In this document: positions 33,609 to 45,149 of the stretch, in pieces
Layout of the letters: each line of letters starts with the position of its first letter
Numbering within the stretch: the stretch's first letter is position 1
Assembly (NCBI RefSeq): GCF_016920785.2
Contig: NW_024609857.1
Coordinates: forward strand, 65,268,488-65,332,487
Direction: 5' to 3'
DNA from: Ixodes scapularis
Taxonomy: Eukaryota; Arthropoda; Arachnida; Ixodida; Ixodidae
Length of the DNA: 64,000 nucleotides
Position numbers and translations under genes: made by a program
Notes under the pieces: generated by a model
Databases searched by the model: none
What the model was told of the DNA's origin: nothing
The model's input: only the letters and a program-made list of their open reading frames with translations

Positions 33609-34048
33609 TTTAGAGCGCAGCTCTTAGGGGCCCGTTTCCGGCTTGAGCGGCGTCGGCGTAACCGCGAGGTCACGTGACCCCCCCCGTGGTCACGTGACCC
33701 ACCCAGGTCACGTGACACCCCTAGGTCACGTGACACCCCTAGGTCACGTGACCCCCTAAAGTCACGTGACCCCCAGAAGTCACGTGATCCCCTGAGGTCA
33801 CGTGACCCCTGAAATCACGTGACCCCCTTGATGTCACGTGACCCCCTAAGGTCATGTGACACCTTCAGGTCACGTGACCCCCAAAGGTCACGTGAGCCCC
33901 TGAGGTCACGTGACCCTCTGAAGTCACGTGACCCCCTTCTGAAGTCACGTGACCCCCTGAAGTCACGCTTCCATCCTCCTCCTCAAGAGCTGCGCTCTAA
34001 CCGGCGTTACAGGGAATTGTAAACGGCTTTCATTTTTTAGTTTGCCTC
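33609..34048 (+). mobile_element. palindrome-minisatellite element, copy C
   Basis: Starts after TTTT with AGAGCGCAGCTCTTAGGGGC, then GGCTTGAGCGGCGTCGGCGT. It encloses an array of GTCACGTGAC units and closes with CAAGAGCTGCGCTCT. The tail follows: GGCGTTACAGGGAATTGTAA and ACGGCTTTCATTTTTT. The two 13-bp boxes AGAGCGCAGCTCT and AGAGCTGCGCTCT are reverse complements. Head and tail match copy D, although the internal array is unrelated. The layout resembles DINE-1/Helentron-type elements; that assignment is tentative. Confidence 0.75.
33668..33966 (+). repeat. 18-bp minisatellite of GTCACGTGAC palindromes
   Basis: About 16-17 units of roughly 18 bp, each a perfect or near-perfect GTCACGTGAC palindrome plus a C-rich spacer. 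The core CACGTG is an E-box; the full ten bases equal the CLEAR motif bound by TFEB/MITF-type factors. The open frame through it (SRDPLRSRDP-like) is a by-product of the repeat. Confidence 0.9.
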
Positions 34049-35812
34049 TACCCAATATTTTAGTTGTGGAGAGCATAATGAGCATTTGCTTTGTTGTAGG
34101 CATGGATTGTGAAACAAGTGATATTTTGATTTTACTTTGGACAGACACAGGCCCAGTTATGCCTTCTGTTTCTTGTCTTTCATATACAGCAAAATGTCAG
34201 AAATAAAAATATTATTAGCAGATATGTACCGCGTGCTTATGTAGAAGTTCAGTTCATTTTCATTGAAGCTTATACAGTGAAGATTGTATTAAGAACCTAT
34301 AAGAGGCTTAATTGTACATAACACTGTTACCAATATGTCATATGAAATTGTAGGAAAAGTTATTCTGCACACGGGGTGAAGGGTCCAGTGAATTTTGCAG
34401 AAAAACTTCAACTTGTGGTGATCAGGCATATGATGTTTAGGCTTTTGCGGGGCTCTTGCAGTTTTTGTGAGTTCTAATTTGCTACCGTATTGCCTAGAAA
34501 TAGGGTGAAAGATGATATAACACAGCCTATTTTTTGCATTCTTTGTTATCTATTCATTGAAATATATAATCTCCAGTTATTTATTAAAGCCAGTGTATTA
34601 AGGTAGCTAATTTTAGTTAACGAAGGCCATGAAGGTAATATCTATAGGCCAAGTTGTGAACGAGTGAAGTCACCCTGTGTACAGTATTTATCCTTTCTCG
34701 AGTTTTTTTTTTTTTTCTGAGAGACGGAAGAGGTCTTTTCGAATGACCTAGAGAGATGTGATTTATGAGAGCTACTTTTCAGAGGTATAGTGTAATATAA
34801 CTGCCTCACATTACTTAGTTAATATTGATGTTTCTGCAAAATAGCAGTTAATAATCTATGGGCTTTCAATGATGCACACTTAAAACCTGTGGCCTACGTA
34901 TTTTGCTATCTACTCACAAAGCTGTTATAAACTTCAAACAAATATTGCAGTGAAGTGAGGAAAATAAAGCATGCGCATGTGGTTGGAATAATCGAAGGTA
35001 TATGAAAAGGCAATATTGTGTTCTTTAGAGATGGTGAATTTTAACGCTGACAATCTATAAACTGTGCAGTGTTCATTTGAACACTTAAAAAAAGTTATGT
35101 TTACCATTGCAAAGTTCAAGAATGCTGCCTTCTACTGTGATCTTTGTTGCTCTTCTCCCAGATGGCGGAATTGCTAGTTGGCTTTGTGGCGGGTTGCTTT
35201 AGACCACTCTCCAGAATTTCGGTGGAAATAATCAGCATCCAGAAAGCTGTTCGAGTCCCTAATGTGGCTCCAGTTTTGCAGCTTTGCTTTCCTCCAGCAT
35301 GCCTTTGAGCAATTCTTTGCTTCTGCAGCGTTGCACGCAACTTCTGAAGCGTACGGAGCTATGTACTAGAGTTATGCTTACATTCGTTTGCATGGGTGTT
35401 TCTTGAAACCCTAAATAATCATAAATTTATTTTCTCGTTTTTATATCTTTATTTACAAAGGCCTGTTACAATTGGCTTTAACTTACCTGTGAAATTTGTT
35501 GAAAGAAAAAACACAAGTAATGTGCACTCGTGATTGCAAACTTTGACATAATCGTGACATGTATTCCTGCCTTATGAATCTTGCTCGGAAATAAATATGA
35601 CTGCCGAATAAAAGAGACTTGTCAAAGTGTGTGGAACCTAGTGGCCCTCAGGAGGCTGCAAGTGCTATAAGTGATCGAAAGTAGCGGAGACTACAAAAGG
35701 GATCTTGAAGGTAACACAATGTTCACATAGTCCGGGTGTGTGCTTTCCACTCGCAGCTTGCGGAAAACCAGCTCTCGTAATTCACACATAAAGAGTAAAA
35801 AAATTGTGAGAT
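34049..35812. other. AT-rich stretch without recognisable gene
   Basis: A T run near 34705 and AATAAA words near 34202, 34962, 35590 and 35605. No domain-bearing ORF. Confidence 0.4.
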
Positions 35813-35820
35813 GCGCAGTC

Positions 35821-37979
35821 CAGTCGCGGATCCAAGGGGAGTGCGGTGGGGGCGATCGCCCCCCCCAAACGCCTCGCCAGGCAACCCCCCCCCCCCCCCC
35901 CCCCCCGGGGTTCTTCGTCAGCTCAAAGAAAAAACGTAAGCAATCGACGCGAGAAACAAAAGATTAAAACAGCTAGCGGTGAGTGGACGCGCCTGCTGGG
36001 CGCTTCGAAAGTGGGGTTTATCTCCGTCAAGGTCACGGTACGTCTTCCCGACAGGGACGGCGCCAGGAGTTTTGAAGTGGAGAGACAGTGGGGAGGCGCA
36101 CCAAATATCATGGTCCTCGACTGCAGGCACACTTCCAAACAAGGCCAGCACGTCGAGCACGAGGGGAAAATACCTTCAACATATCTAGTCCCCTTTCTCT
36201 CTCTCTGTCTCCCTCTCTCTCTTTGGGGGTTGTCTGCGAAAAATTTGTGCCTTGAAAGCTCCCAAACGCAGACGTCAAGCAGCCTTCCTCAAGGGTAGCG
36301 GATTATCCTTCCTCTCTAGCGGCCGCCTTTTCATCACTTTTCGTTTGATGGTTTCTTCGTGGTTTTGGGCTTGTCTTTTGGCATGTCTTTTTTGGCTTGC
36401 TTTGAGATGCTGTCGCCCACGGGCTCACTAAAGGTATCTTATTGGCACGGTGTGCTCATTGCCGAGGGAAGTGCGGAGGGGACGTACCGGGAGGAGACGT
36501 TCCAGGGGGGGGGGGGGGGATGCAGCTTGTACAACCAAGTGTCAAATTGCTTTTCTTCTCAACTGAGAGAGGAAGCAAATACTTTGGGTACAGTGTAGCC
36601 TGTGTCTGAGCTTCTTCTGAAGACGCTCCGGACTTTCCCACGACCTTGGCTTAAACATAAGCCCGCTTTCGTCCTCGCCTCCATCCCTCACTGAGGATCA
36701 GCGCCGCAGCGCGGAGTACAGAAAGAAGTCGACGAGCGCCAGAAGGGGGAGATGTTTCCTCTAATGTGCTTCATACTGCCGGCGGTACGACTTCTCGTGG
36801 CGGGAAGCTAATAAAAGAAAGATAAACCGTACGAGCACTCTAAAGGCTGGAGGCTGCTTACACGGGGTGCTCAAGCCGACGCCATAGGCATTTATTTGCA
36901 TACAAGGCCGTTTCAACTTAGGTTGGCGGGACGTAATTTAGGAAAGGCGCCCGCTACCCCTTGTCTCCCCTTGGCGCTGTGTTTTCCAGTCAAACGCGGC
37001 TTCCGTGGATTGACGGCAGAGCTTTCGCGCGGCTTTGCAGGAGCGAATATGTGTGTATCGAACGGACTTGGGGAAAACGAGCCCTTTCAAAGATGCGGCT
37101 ATACATAAAGTAAATAGACAGTGCCTGTGCCCGTTCGAGTGAACACCGACTCCCAAACATCCATCCTGCAGTCGTGATCGGCCTTTAGCCCAGTTGAGGT
37201 TCGCCGACCTTACAACTGCTCTGCCCTATCATATCTCTGCATCTGTTCTCTCGACCCTGACGAATGAGCTAAATACCCAGAAACAAGTAAGTGTTCCTTT
37301 CACACAGAAAATATCCAGACAAAGTGCAATTGGATATAATTTGGAAGGATTCATTGGTGGTTTAAGGTCTTGTCTAAGTTTAAAAGTTATAGTTGCCGAA
37401 CTGCAACATGCTTTCAAAAATATTCAACAATTATTCGCTTTCGTTCTCTCGAGTTGCATCCAGAACACGTGAAAACACGAGTTCGTATTGGCAATGCCGC
37501 ATGCGCTGCGCTCTGGACATTCCAAATATACGGCGAAAAACCAACGAACTTGCTTGGGGCCATTTTTGTCGCTTGTTTACAACGTATTTACTCCGCTGAT
37601 TTAAGCCACTCTTCCCGTTGCCTCCGCAGTTGAGCACTAGCTCCAACCAGAATGTCTGCCAAGGCAATGTCTTTAAGCTGCCCTAAATCGACTGCTCACG
37701 TAGTGTCGGTCTGAAACCCAAATTTAAGAAAGGATAGCGTCACCACAACTTCCGAGATACTTACCTCTAGCATGGTCACCTGAAAGGTTTTAATTCAAAG
37801 AGTTCATCCCCGACAGGTAAACCGATACAAAAGCTCTCAAGATCTATATTATGTTATCAGAGTTTAGTAAAACGATAACTCCACAAAAAATATAAACACT
37901 CCCCCTCTCCCCCCCCCCCCCCCGCCGTTTTACACCGAGGAACCGCCCCCCCTAAAATGGAGGTCTGGATTCGCCCCTG
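35821..37979. mobile_element. 2.2-kb TIR element with poly-C ends
   Basis: The left end is CAGTCGCGGATCCA. The right end read on the other strand is CAGGGGCGAATCCAGACC. Flanks GCGCAGTC and GTACAGTC match at six of eight positions, suggesting an old 8-bp duplication. Long C runs sit just inside both ends (35886-35906 and about 37906-37922). Inside are a CT repeat (about 36195-36225) and a G run (about 36506-36519), but no transposase. Probably hAT-like. Confidence 0.55.
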
Positions 37980-38892
37980 GTACAGTCATGGTCAAGGTAA
38001 ACATAAATAGCGGAGCGCGTGCCATCCTGAGCCTGTAGAACCTTTTAGCGGAACGTGTTTCTGCTTTTTTTGCGCGATTATTATCGGTGTTTCCTGCCAT
38101 GGCATTATCTTCCCTCTTGGCTACACGTGGCGCGACACTCGCTGTTTTGAAGGTAGGCGCACCCTTGAATTGCTGTTCTTTATATCGAAGGGCCGTCAGT
38201 AAGCGAGTGAAAATAAAATCGCACAATATAGAGCATTGTCATCTACAGTATAGAGTACTATCACGGCATGCTTTTTGTTTCAATTAACGAAAGTTTTTTT
38301 TTCTTATTGCAACATAATTATTGCATTGATGGCACACAAGCTACGCTGCTAGCGGATTATTTGAGAACGACGGCCCTTCTAAACGGAATTAAAATGTCTT
38401 CAATAGGAGGACTAAGCGGAATCTGTCAATAAAATACGCAGCTCAGCTGCGGCTAAACGATGAGGAGACGCGGAGCCCCGAGTTCCTATGAATAAGCTGC
38501 TTCATTCTCACAGCCCGCCACCGGAGAGCACAACGTAAAAACAGCGCTGATTATGGCGAATCGCAGATATTAAGATTTTTCCTGATAAATGGAAATGATC
38601 TCTTGCTCTTCCCTCATTCGCCGCAATGAGGCACCATAGGTCCACAGGTATTGTTTGGTCGCCGCTCCGTTGTTTATATTTCTTTCGTCCTTGATTTCAC
38701 CACATTTCAGAGTAGTATAGTGTTATTCCTCCGGGTCGAGTATGCAGCTAGGCAAACTGACCAATATATATATATAGTTCATGAATCAGTGGTGCCTCGG
38801 GAAGGGATATTCTAATAAATTCGCACATATATGTACATAAAGAAAGAGAATTAAAAAGCACGTCGATGGAAACAGCAACATAAGTTTAATTC

Positions 38893-38923
38893 GCCGTTTC
38901 GACATGAGCCATGTCTTCGTCAA
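38893..38923 (-). ncRNA. hammerhead-ribozyme-like motif (degenerate)
   Basis: On the minus strand it reads TTGACGA, then A, a 6-bp stem GACATG/CATGTC with loop GCT, then GAAAC. This resembles the hammerhead core CUGANGA-stem II-GAAA. The first core base is T instead of C and one A is extra before stem II, so activity is doubtful. Penelope-like elements are known to carry hammerhead motifs; this may be a relic of one. Confidence 0.35.
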
Positions 38924-39154
38924 AAAAATAAAAACAATTGGCTTGCAAAAATGAGTAAGATAAAGGTTTGTACTGTAAAAACAATAACCAGAGTTTAATT
39001 CAAAGTAGAAAGACTTCAACGGACTTCAAGGGAGCTGAAACAGGTGTTCGCTCAAGAGTTCGTTCACACGTGAATATCGGAACTTGCTAGAAAAAAAACA
39101 ACAAAGAAAGCTTGTGGCGAAGAGAAAGGGGGAGCTGGGACCAGTGGCCTCACA

Positions 39155-39300
39155 AAAGAGGGGGGGGGGGGGGGGGTGGACCGCCCCGGGTGCAGCGCTC
39201 AGGGGGGTGTCGCGACGGGGGGAGAAGGGGGAGGGGGGGGGAGGGGGGGGGTGTCGAAGCGGGCTACCGCCCCGGGTGCTGCTGACGCTCGTAACGCCAC
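39155..39300. repeat. G-rich block with direct repeat
   Basis: Several G runs, and the word ACCGCCCCGGGTGC occurs twice (about 39180 and 39270). It ends CGTAACGCCACTGGCTAG, a word similar to the ends of small elements elsewhere in this window. Probably a remnant of a TIR element. Confidence 0.35.
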
Positions 39301-39869
39301 TGGCTAGGACATGGACCCCTCAGCGATTCTTGGCGACAATTAAGCGCACACAGTTGAACACGTTTTCGAAAGAAAAAAAAAGTTTCATTCATCACTAGTC
39401 GAAGAAATAGGCAAACGAATTAAACAGCCTAACACCGCATTTTTTCGTTAGTAGACGGGAATTTCTGCAACAGTGTAGGACTACAAAGACACAAAATACA
39501 CAACTTAGCTCGTCTTTGGGCGGAAGATTAAGATCACAAAATAAATCCGGCAGGGTAGCCTGAATTCTCACAGGCTGCCCTGGCGGAGTCGCAACCGAAA
39601 CTACGGTACACAGACTCCAAACGCAGTTGTTTTGACCGTTTGACGATTTCCTTTTCGAAATCTGAGAGGGCGTCGGGCACCTAAAAAAGAGAACTTCGTC
39701 CGATCGTCCGACTCGGCAATCATCCTCAGTGCTACATGTGCCAAGCGGCGTCAGCGCCGCTTACGCCACCATGGTTTCCGAAGGAGGATGAAAAGCCAGG
39801 AGGCGACACCACTCCGGACTCTGATTCTCGATATTTTATAAAGAAGGACCGTAGAGCGTTCGCAACTGC

Positions 39870-39872
<3 letters not shown>

Positions 39873-39904
<32 letters not shown>
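39873..39904. repeat. poly-A tract
   Basis: A run of 32 A, possibly the tail of a retroposed sequence. No matching body was recognised upstream. Confidence 0.6.
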
Positions 39905-39905
<1 letters not shown>

Positions 39906-40462
39906 ATGTTCTACGAATGTCGTTAATAATTATTATAGAAATGTCGCCTACAAGGCTTCTTAATTTTATAATTAGTACAACTTGTATCCTTTTAGACAAC
40001 AACAAAAATACGACCTTTAAGGTGTCAGTGGCCCTTTAAGGGCAGCGCCTCCTGCTCTCAGACGACCCCACGGTGGATGCCATTGTATGCGTGGTCACAC
40101 CGCACGTGCCGCCATGGCGGGATTTCGCAGTCACGGACGGTAAACCACTCAGCCAGAAAACCAACGTCTATCGCTATGGCCCGCAGCGCGCCACCATCGC
40201 CCGCGCAGTTAACAAGCCCTCAACAGACCCCACCGAGATGCGGCTGCTCAAGGACGCATCCTGGAATCCGCACACTCGCATCGCTGCCACAGTGGCGAGA
40301 ACCGGAAACGGCCGAAACCGCGGCGGGAGATTTACTGCCTGGATCAAGCACCCTCCACCACCGAAGTGGAGCTCCGGGCTCTTGTCGTTGGAATCAACTG
40401 GATTCTCACAGACCCCCAAATGGTGACCGCGCACACAAAGAAGATTACAGTCTACACGGATA

Positions 40463-41107
40463 CAGAGCCGTGCATAGAGAGAGTTTGGTCAATGGGAAAT
40501 GCGGGTGGAACCAGGGCGTGCGCCAGACTCGGAAAGAGGGCTTGGCATGCTCTCTTGACCAACCAGAAACCGAAGTAAATCCCCTAGCGGTGGTAGCGAG
40601 AAACAGTTCTGATCAAAGGTTCGTATATGGTTTTAATAAGCGCGTAACAATGAAGTGTAGTAGCTCTTCGTGGTTGAAAATAGGGTGCACGTGTTGTTTT
40701 GATCATGATCATGCACGAAGATATAAGAAACGAATGCGCCGCTCAACTTTGTTTTGCTCGGACAGAGTGTGACCGCCCGGACGGCAGATTCCCGGCCCTC
40801 GGCGCTTGGTGTGAGGATTATGTCGATCGTTCCTCTAGTCGCACTCTTCCACCATCATTTTGGATGAGCGTGATTGAAACATCACGTGTACCATATTTTC
40901 AGTCACCGAGAGTCACTCCGATGCAGTTATGAGGTTTGTTTCTCGCGACCACCGCGCAGGGTATTGTTTCCGGCTTTTAGTTGGTCACATTCGAATTTTT
41001 GAAGACGCCTTGGAACACGCCCAGCCAGCGTTCGGCCCAATGGCGCCTTCTCATTTGTCTCTTATACTTCCCAACGAATGGCTAAACTCTCTACATATAC
41101 GGCTCTG
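40463..41107. mobile_element. hAT-like element, CAGAGCCGT family, copy 1
   Basis: 645 bp. The left end is CAGAGCCGTGCATAGAGAG and the right end is its near reverse complement, ending CGGCTCTG. The 8-bp duplication CACGGATA lies at 40455-40462 and 41108-41115. It shares its ends with the element at 55549-56310. It is non-coding and disrupts the LINE RNase H frame. Confidence 0.88.
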
Positions 41108-41159
41108 CACGGATAGCTCCACAGCTATCCGCGCACTACTTGGCCCACCCAGGGTGAGA

Positions 41160-42121
41160 TAGGGTGACCACCCGACCCGCGACTCGCGGGACTGTCCCGC
41201 ATTGAGGGCTCGTGTCCCGCGTCTTGCAAGATATACCAAAATCTTTAAAATGTCCCGCATTTCACATTGTCGTAGCATTCACTTCGCAAATTATGGCGCT
41301 TCTGAAGAGCGGGCCACGGGGTAGCGCGAAGGTCATTAATAAACGTGTGAATCTCGATGGTATGCCATTTCCTATACAAGCACTGCGGAAAGCGACCATC
41401 GTTCTTGCAGGAGACGAACGCGCATGTGCCGTTGCGCCTCTCCCCTCGATGGCAAAATATTGCGAGCGAAAATTGCTCTCCTAAAGTTGAAAAATAACTA
41501 TTGTAATTATTCGCGAATCATACTGTGCAATGCAAAAAAAAGTTGTTGTGGAAAGCTTTTTTTTTTTTTTTTTTGGTGAAGACGGTTACACAAGGCAAAT
41601 ACTCTGCAATTCACAAAGGTCGAAAAAATAACATAAGGTTCTAATTTTATGCAAGAGCATGTTAGTATAAGAGTAAGTATCGTCAGGAAACAATAAGCCG
41701 GGAAAGGTTTACTGTTTCTTATTTCCCTTTCATGCATTGGGATCTGCTGCAGTCGATTTTTATGTTTTCGACTTAGACACTAATGTCTAAGTTGTATGTC
41801 TTAGACATACAACTTAGTCTTACAACTTAGACATACAACCGTAATAAAATATTTGCCATTACAATTACACACAAAATATATCACTGTGACTGAAAATAAT
41901 TTTAGCTTAATTGCCGCCACACAAGTTTAGGTTATTATATGCTTTCGGACATCACAGGATATCGGGGTGTGCGTGATGGTGAATTTTTTTTATTACGTTT
42001 ATCTTGAGTCGTGAAAATACCGTCCTCCTCTTACTCCCTCCCTCCCTTCCCCCCCCCCCCCCCCCCCCCCCCGCGCGGTCAGGGTGTCCCGCATTTGGCC
42101 TGCAGGAAGGTGGCCACCCTA
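41160..42121. mobile_element. hAT-like element, TAGGGTG ends
   Basis: 962 bp. The ends are TAGGGTGACCACCC and GGTGGCCACCCTA, with the 8-bp duplication GGGTGAGA at 41152-41159 and 42122-42129. It contains GTCCCGC repeats near both ends, a T run at about 41556, a CTAAGTTGTATGTC palindromic patch near 41790 and a poly-C tract at about 42049-42072. No transposase is seen. Confidence 0.88.
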
Positions 42122-42660
42122 GGGTGAGAGCCACTGAGTATGCGAACAAGAACGGATGTCGGATGATCAAATGCCAGAAGGACATTGTAGTGCAAATCCA
42201 GTGGGTACCGGGGACTCCAGTCAGGCGGCCACCGAGGCCGCGCACGACCTGGCGAGCGAGGCTTGCACTCCTCGCAGTTCGCCAGGGCGTGCCGATCTAC
42301 CTTCCGGCATTCAACCACTGCCCGGAGGAAGAGAGAAGACAAAAGCAACTGCGAGTAAGGAGACTTCTCGATCATGTCCTCCCCCTTTCCCCTCGAGAAT
42401 CCATTACCCAGAGGAATACCTCGATGGTCCTAAGTGCTTGTCGCTAAAGCACGAACGAGCTTCGTCATTACAGAAGACACGGAGGCGAAGTGGCGTTACA
42501 ATCACATGTACAGGCAAGAAGAAGAACCTTTACTCCACTGATCACACGTCGCAGCAGCTGCTTCGCTGATCAGCCGCCACGATCAAACATCTCATCTGGG
42601 AGTGTGAAGAACTTAAAAACGCAAGACAAAAACACTTTCCACCGGGAGCGTTTTCATACT

Positions 42661-42840
42661 TATAGTCCGTTGCAACCTAAGAACGAAGGGCGAGGGTAAG
42701 ACGGGCCGGGGAGGAGGAAGCAGACGGAACGCTAATGAGTGAAGGAGGTTTCCCCTCTCTTCTCCAGCGTTCCGTCTGCTTCCTCCTCCCCGGCCCGTCT
42801 TACCCTCGCCCTTCGTTCTTAGGTTGCAACGGATTATAGA
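42661..42840. repeat. perfect 68-bp inverted repeat
   Basis: Arms 42666-42733 and 42766-42833 are exact reverse complements separated by 32 bases. It directly follows the C-terminal LINE segment. Such identity implies a recent origin or ongoing homogenisation. Confidence 0.92.
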
Positions 42841-43689
42841 GTGGATCAACCTGACACATTACCAAACGAAAACCTTGCTCGCACTATGGAGCTGCTACGC
42901 GTGTGAAGCCTCACTTGTGCGGCGCACTTAATTCCCCACACCCTTCCCCTCTCTTCCCCAAAAAGGTCAATTTGCCCAGCCTTTCAAAATAAATTCATTC
43001 GTCCTGCTCCTCGGTGGGGTCTGGTGGCGCCTTCGAATTTCGCCGCCTGTTGCCGCCATAGAACGACATATATTTTGTCCTTTGTGTTGGGTTTTATTTT
43101 TTCTTACGAGCGTTTTTTCCTTGCTAGCCGCCGGGGGCATGCTTCAAAGTGCCTTTGCCCCCGCTTTCGTCAGAAAAGGCATTTCGCTGCGGTCGCTTGT
43201 GCGAGTGAGCGGACCACTTTGCTTTTTTGATCAGTCCCTCCTTCTTGCCCCTGCTTTCTTTTTGCTTCCGACACCAGAATTGCACACGGTGCCTGAGCTC
43301 CCTTTGCACCTTTCTCTATTCATATTCCTGGGTAAGAGCGCCGCAACGGTTCCCTTTGCCGAGGGAGTCTTCCTACGTATTTTTGTACAGACTGCAGTCT
43401 TTTCTTTTCCTCTTTTTTTTCGTCTGGAATAGAGTTTGTTTGTTGAAATGGCTCGTATAGTAATGTTTGTGAAGTGTTTGCAGTTCTTTTTTTTCTTAGC
43501 TCTGACTCATCGGCGACACCTGTCAATTTACGCAAGTACCCGCCACGGCGCACATATGAGGTGAATGAGGCTTAGACCCTGGAGGCAAGTGCACTTGCTT
43601 TCCCGCGGAGCTCCCGGGGGGGGGGGGGGGGGATCCCGGTATTTTTCGGGGGAGGGAGGGGAGGGCCGAGCTTTCCGTAGTCGGTGCCT

Positions 43690-43990
43690 ATGCTACAGGT
43701 GACTTTATGGCTACGAGCAAATCGTCTACGTTTGCGAGGACGAAAGGTAGCCCTAGCGTGGCAGTGTCGATGAACCGTTAAAATGACTGTGCCGCATTTC
43801 TGAGGCCAAAGGGCGTGCGGAGACATTCAAAAGTCCAAACGGTGTCGCGATCGCTGTTTTCAGGATGCCTTCTTTGGCCACGGGAATTAGGTGGAAGGCG
43901 CGTGTCAGATCAGTCTTCGAGAAGGTCGTCGCGCCTTGTAGGTTCACCGTGACATTGTGGATGTTGGGTAGAGGGCAGTCTCGTACGCGT
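43690..43990 (-). pseudogene. Gypsy reverse transcriptase fragment
   Basis: The minus strand encodes ATTFSKTDLTRAFHLIPVAK, then GILKTAIATPFGL. In another frame follows GLRNAAQSF-like sequence, then NVDDLLVAIK (catalytic YVDD-like box). These are Ty3/Gypsy RT motifs in the correct order. Frameshifts and the lack of neighbours show it is a relic. It differs from the intact element at 17-23 kb. Confidence 0.75.
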
Positions 43991-44111
43991 TACGAAAAAA
44001 TAAAAAAAGAAACGATTACAATTACAATTACTGCGGCGGGGAACTCGTAACGGCAGAGAACTGAACTTTTGCCGATTTCGTTAAAATTTGTTTGTCGCAT
44101 TACGCGCCTCT

Positions 44112-44400
44112 CTAGTAACAAACCTTATATGTATAAGAAATGTCTTGGTCCAATACACGCATATGATTAAATAAGATCATATAAGGGCACACAAGAATTA
44201 TTATAAGAGCATATAAAACAATATAAGATTATATAAAACATTATAAGAAACTTCTTAACAGTTTCTTATAACTGCTTATATAATAATATATTGTTCTTAA
44301 ATGTTCTTATAATGTCCTTGTCTGCTCTTATATGATCTTAGTTAATCATACGCGTTTATTGGACCAAGAAATTTCTTATACATATAAGCTTTTTTACTAG
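44112..44400. mobile_element. 289-bp palindromic MITE rich in TTATA words
   Basis: The ends CTAGTAACAAACCTTATATG and the mirrored CATATAAG...TTTTTTACTAG flank arms that share CTTGGTCCAATA and its complement. It is bounded by CTAG on both sides, which could be a 4-bp target word. Internal ATATAAGA/TCTTATAT words repeat. Confidence 0.7.
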
Positions 44401-45149
44401 GATCTCCAAGGCCTCTATGGCGTATTTTATAATTGGTTATATTCGTTTTTCAGCTTGCTACAAATTATAGCAATTAGAAAGACTAATAGGTGGCACTGGA
44501 CTAAGGAGCTCTGTTCAAGCAAATAGTGTCTGCGTGGCTGACGAGTGTACCAATTTTACTGCACCCTTTCGGAAACGTAATGCATATACTGCCGCTGCGC
44601 ACAAATCGGCAGGAAGTTTGAACATTACCTGAACTATAAATACGTCAATCAAGACTTCGTAGAGCAGCATATAGTTGATCCGCGCTGGGTTTTCAACGGC
44701 TCCCTCGTACAGCCTGCCGGTGTTTTCCGACAGTTGTACGTGGGAACTCTCCTGCTGCTAGCCGTCTCGAAGAATAACACAACGCGCTAATTCAACAAGA
44801 CGTAGTAATTTATTCACCGTCATCGCCCGCGCCTCAATCCGAAGAGCCTCCAGTTCGCTGTGACGGCCTCTTATCAGCGATGGAGCGCCGCTCGTGTTGC
44901 CAATGATACTTGGTCCCCTCGCGGTGAAAATGACTATGGCTGATTCGGCACGCCGGCCACGTGGTCTACCGCTTTGGATCCCCAGGTTCTCTACACACTT
45001 AACCCATTTGTTTCCTAAGTCAGGGTACTACCAAGAGCACACTTTGGTTTCCCGCATTTGAGCTGGTAAATAAAAGAAAAAAAAAAATCTTAAAATTGAG
45101 ATAATAAAAACAGGAAGGTTGCCACAAAAGAGCGCTTCGGGCGCGCACC

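Larger units (their letters stand above)
40340..42655 (+). pseudogene. LINE RNase H and C-terminal region, split by two inserted elements
   Basis: Three host segments, 40340-40462, 41108-41159 and 42122-42655, belong to one non-LTR retrotransposon RNase H region. The first has STTEVELRALVVGI (RNase H glutamate) and ends in KITVYTD. The second continues SSTAIRALLGPPRVR. The third has IVVQIQWVPGT and, after a frameshift, EAAHDLASEA. The C-terminal TIKHLIWECEELKNARQKHF is typical of I/R1-type LINEs. The breaks coincide exactly with two hAT-like insertions and their 8-bp duplications. RT lies outside or is lost, and the sequence from 40035 to 40340 is uncertain. Confidence 0.75.

Noticed and set aside
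33668..33966. Array resembling a CRISPR
   Set aside because: Units are contiguous 18-bp repeats without unique spacers of constant length; the genome is eukaryotic.
33819..34022. Repetitive SRDPLKSRDP-like ORF
   Set aside because: A by-product of the GTCACGTGAC minisatellite read in one frame.
40454..40500. RNase H reading through CAGAGCCGTGCATAGAGAG as LINE coding sequence
   Set aside because: That stretch is the terminal repeat of a hAT-like element shared with 55549-56310; the LINE frame ends at the CACGGATA duplication.
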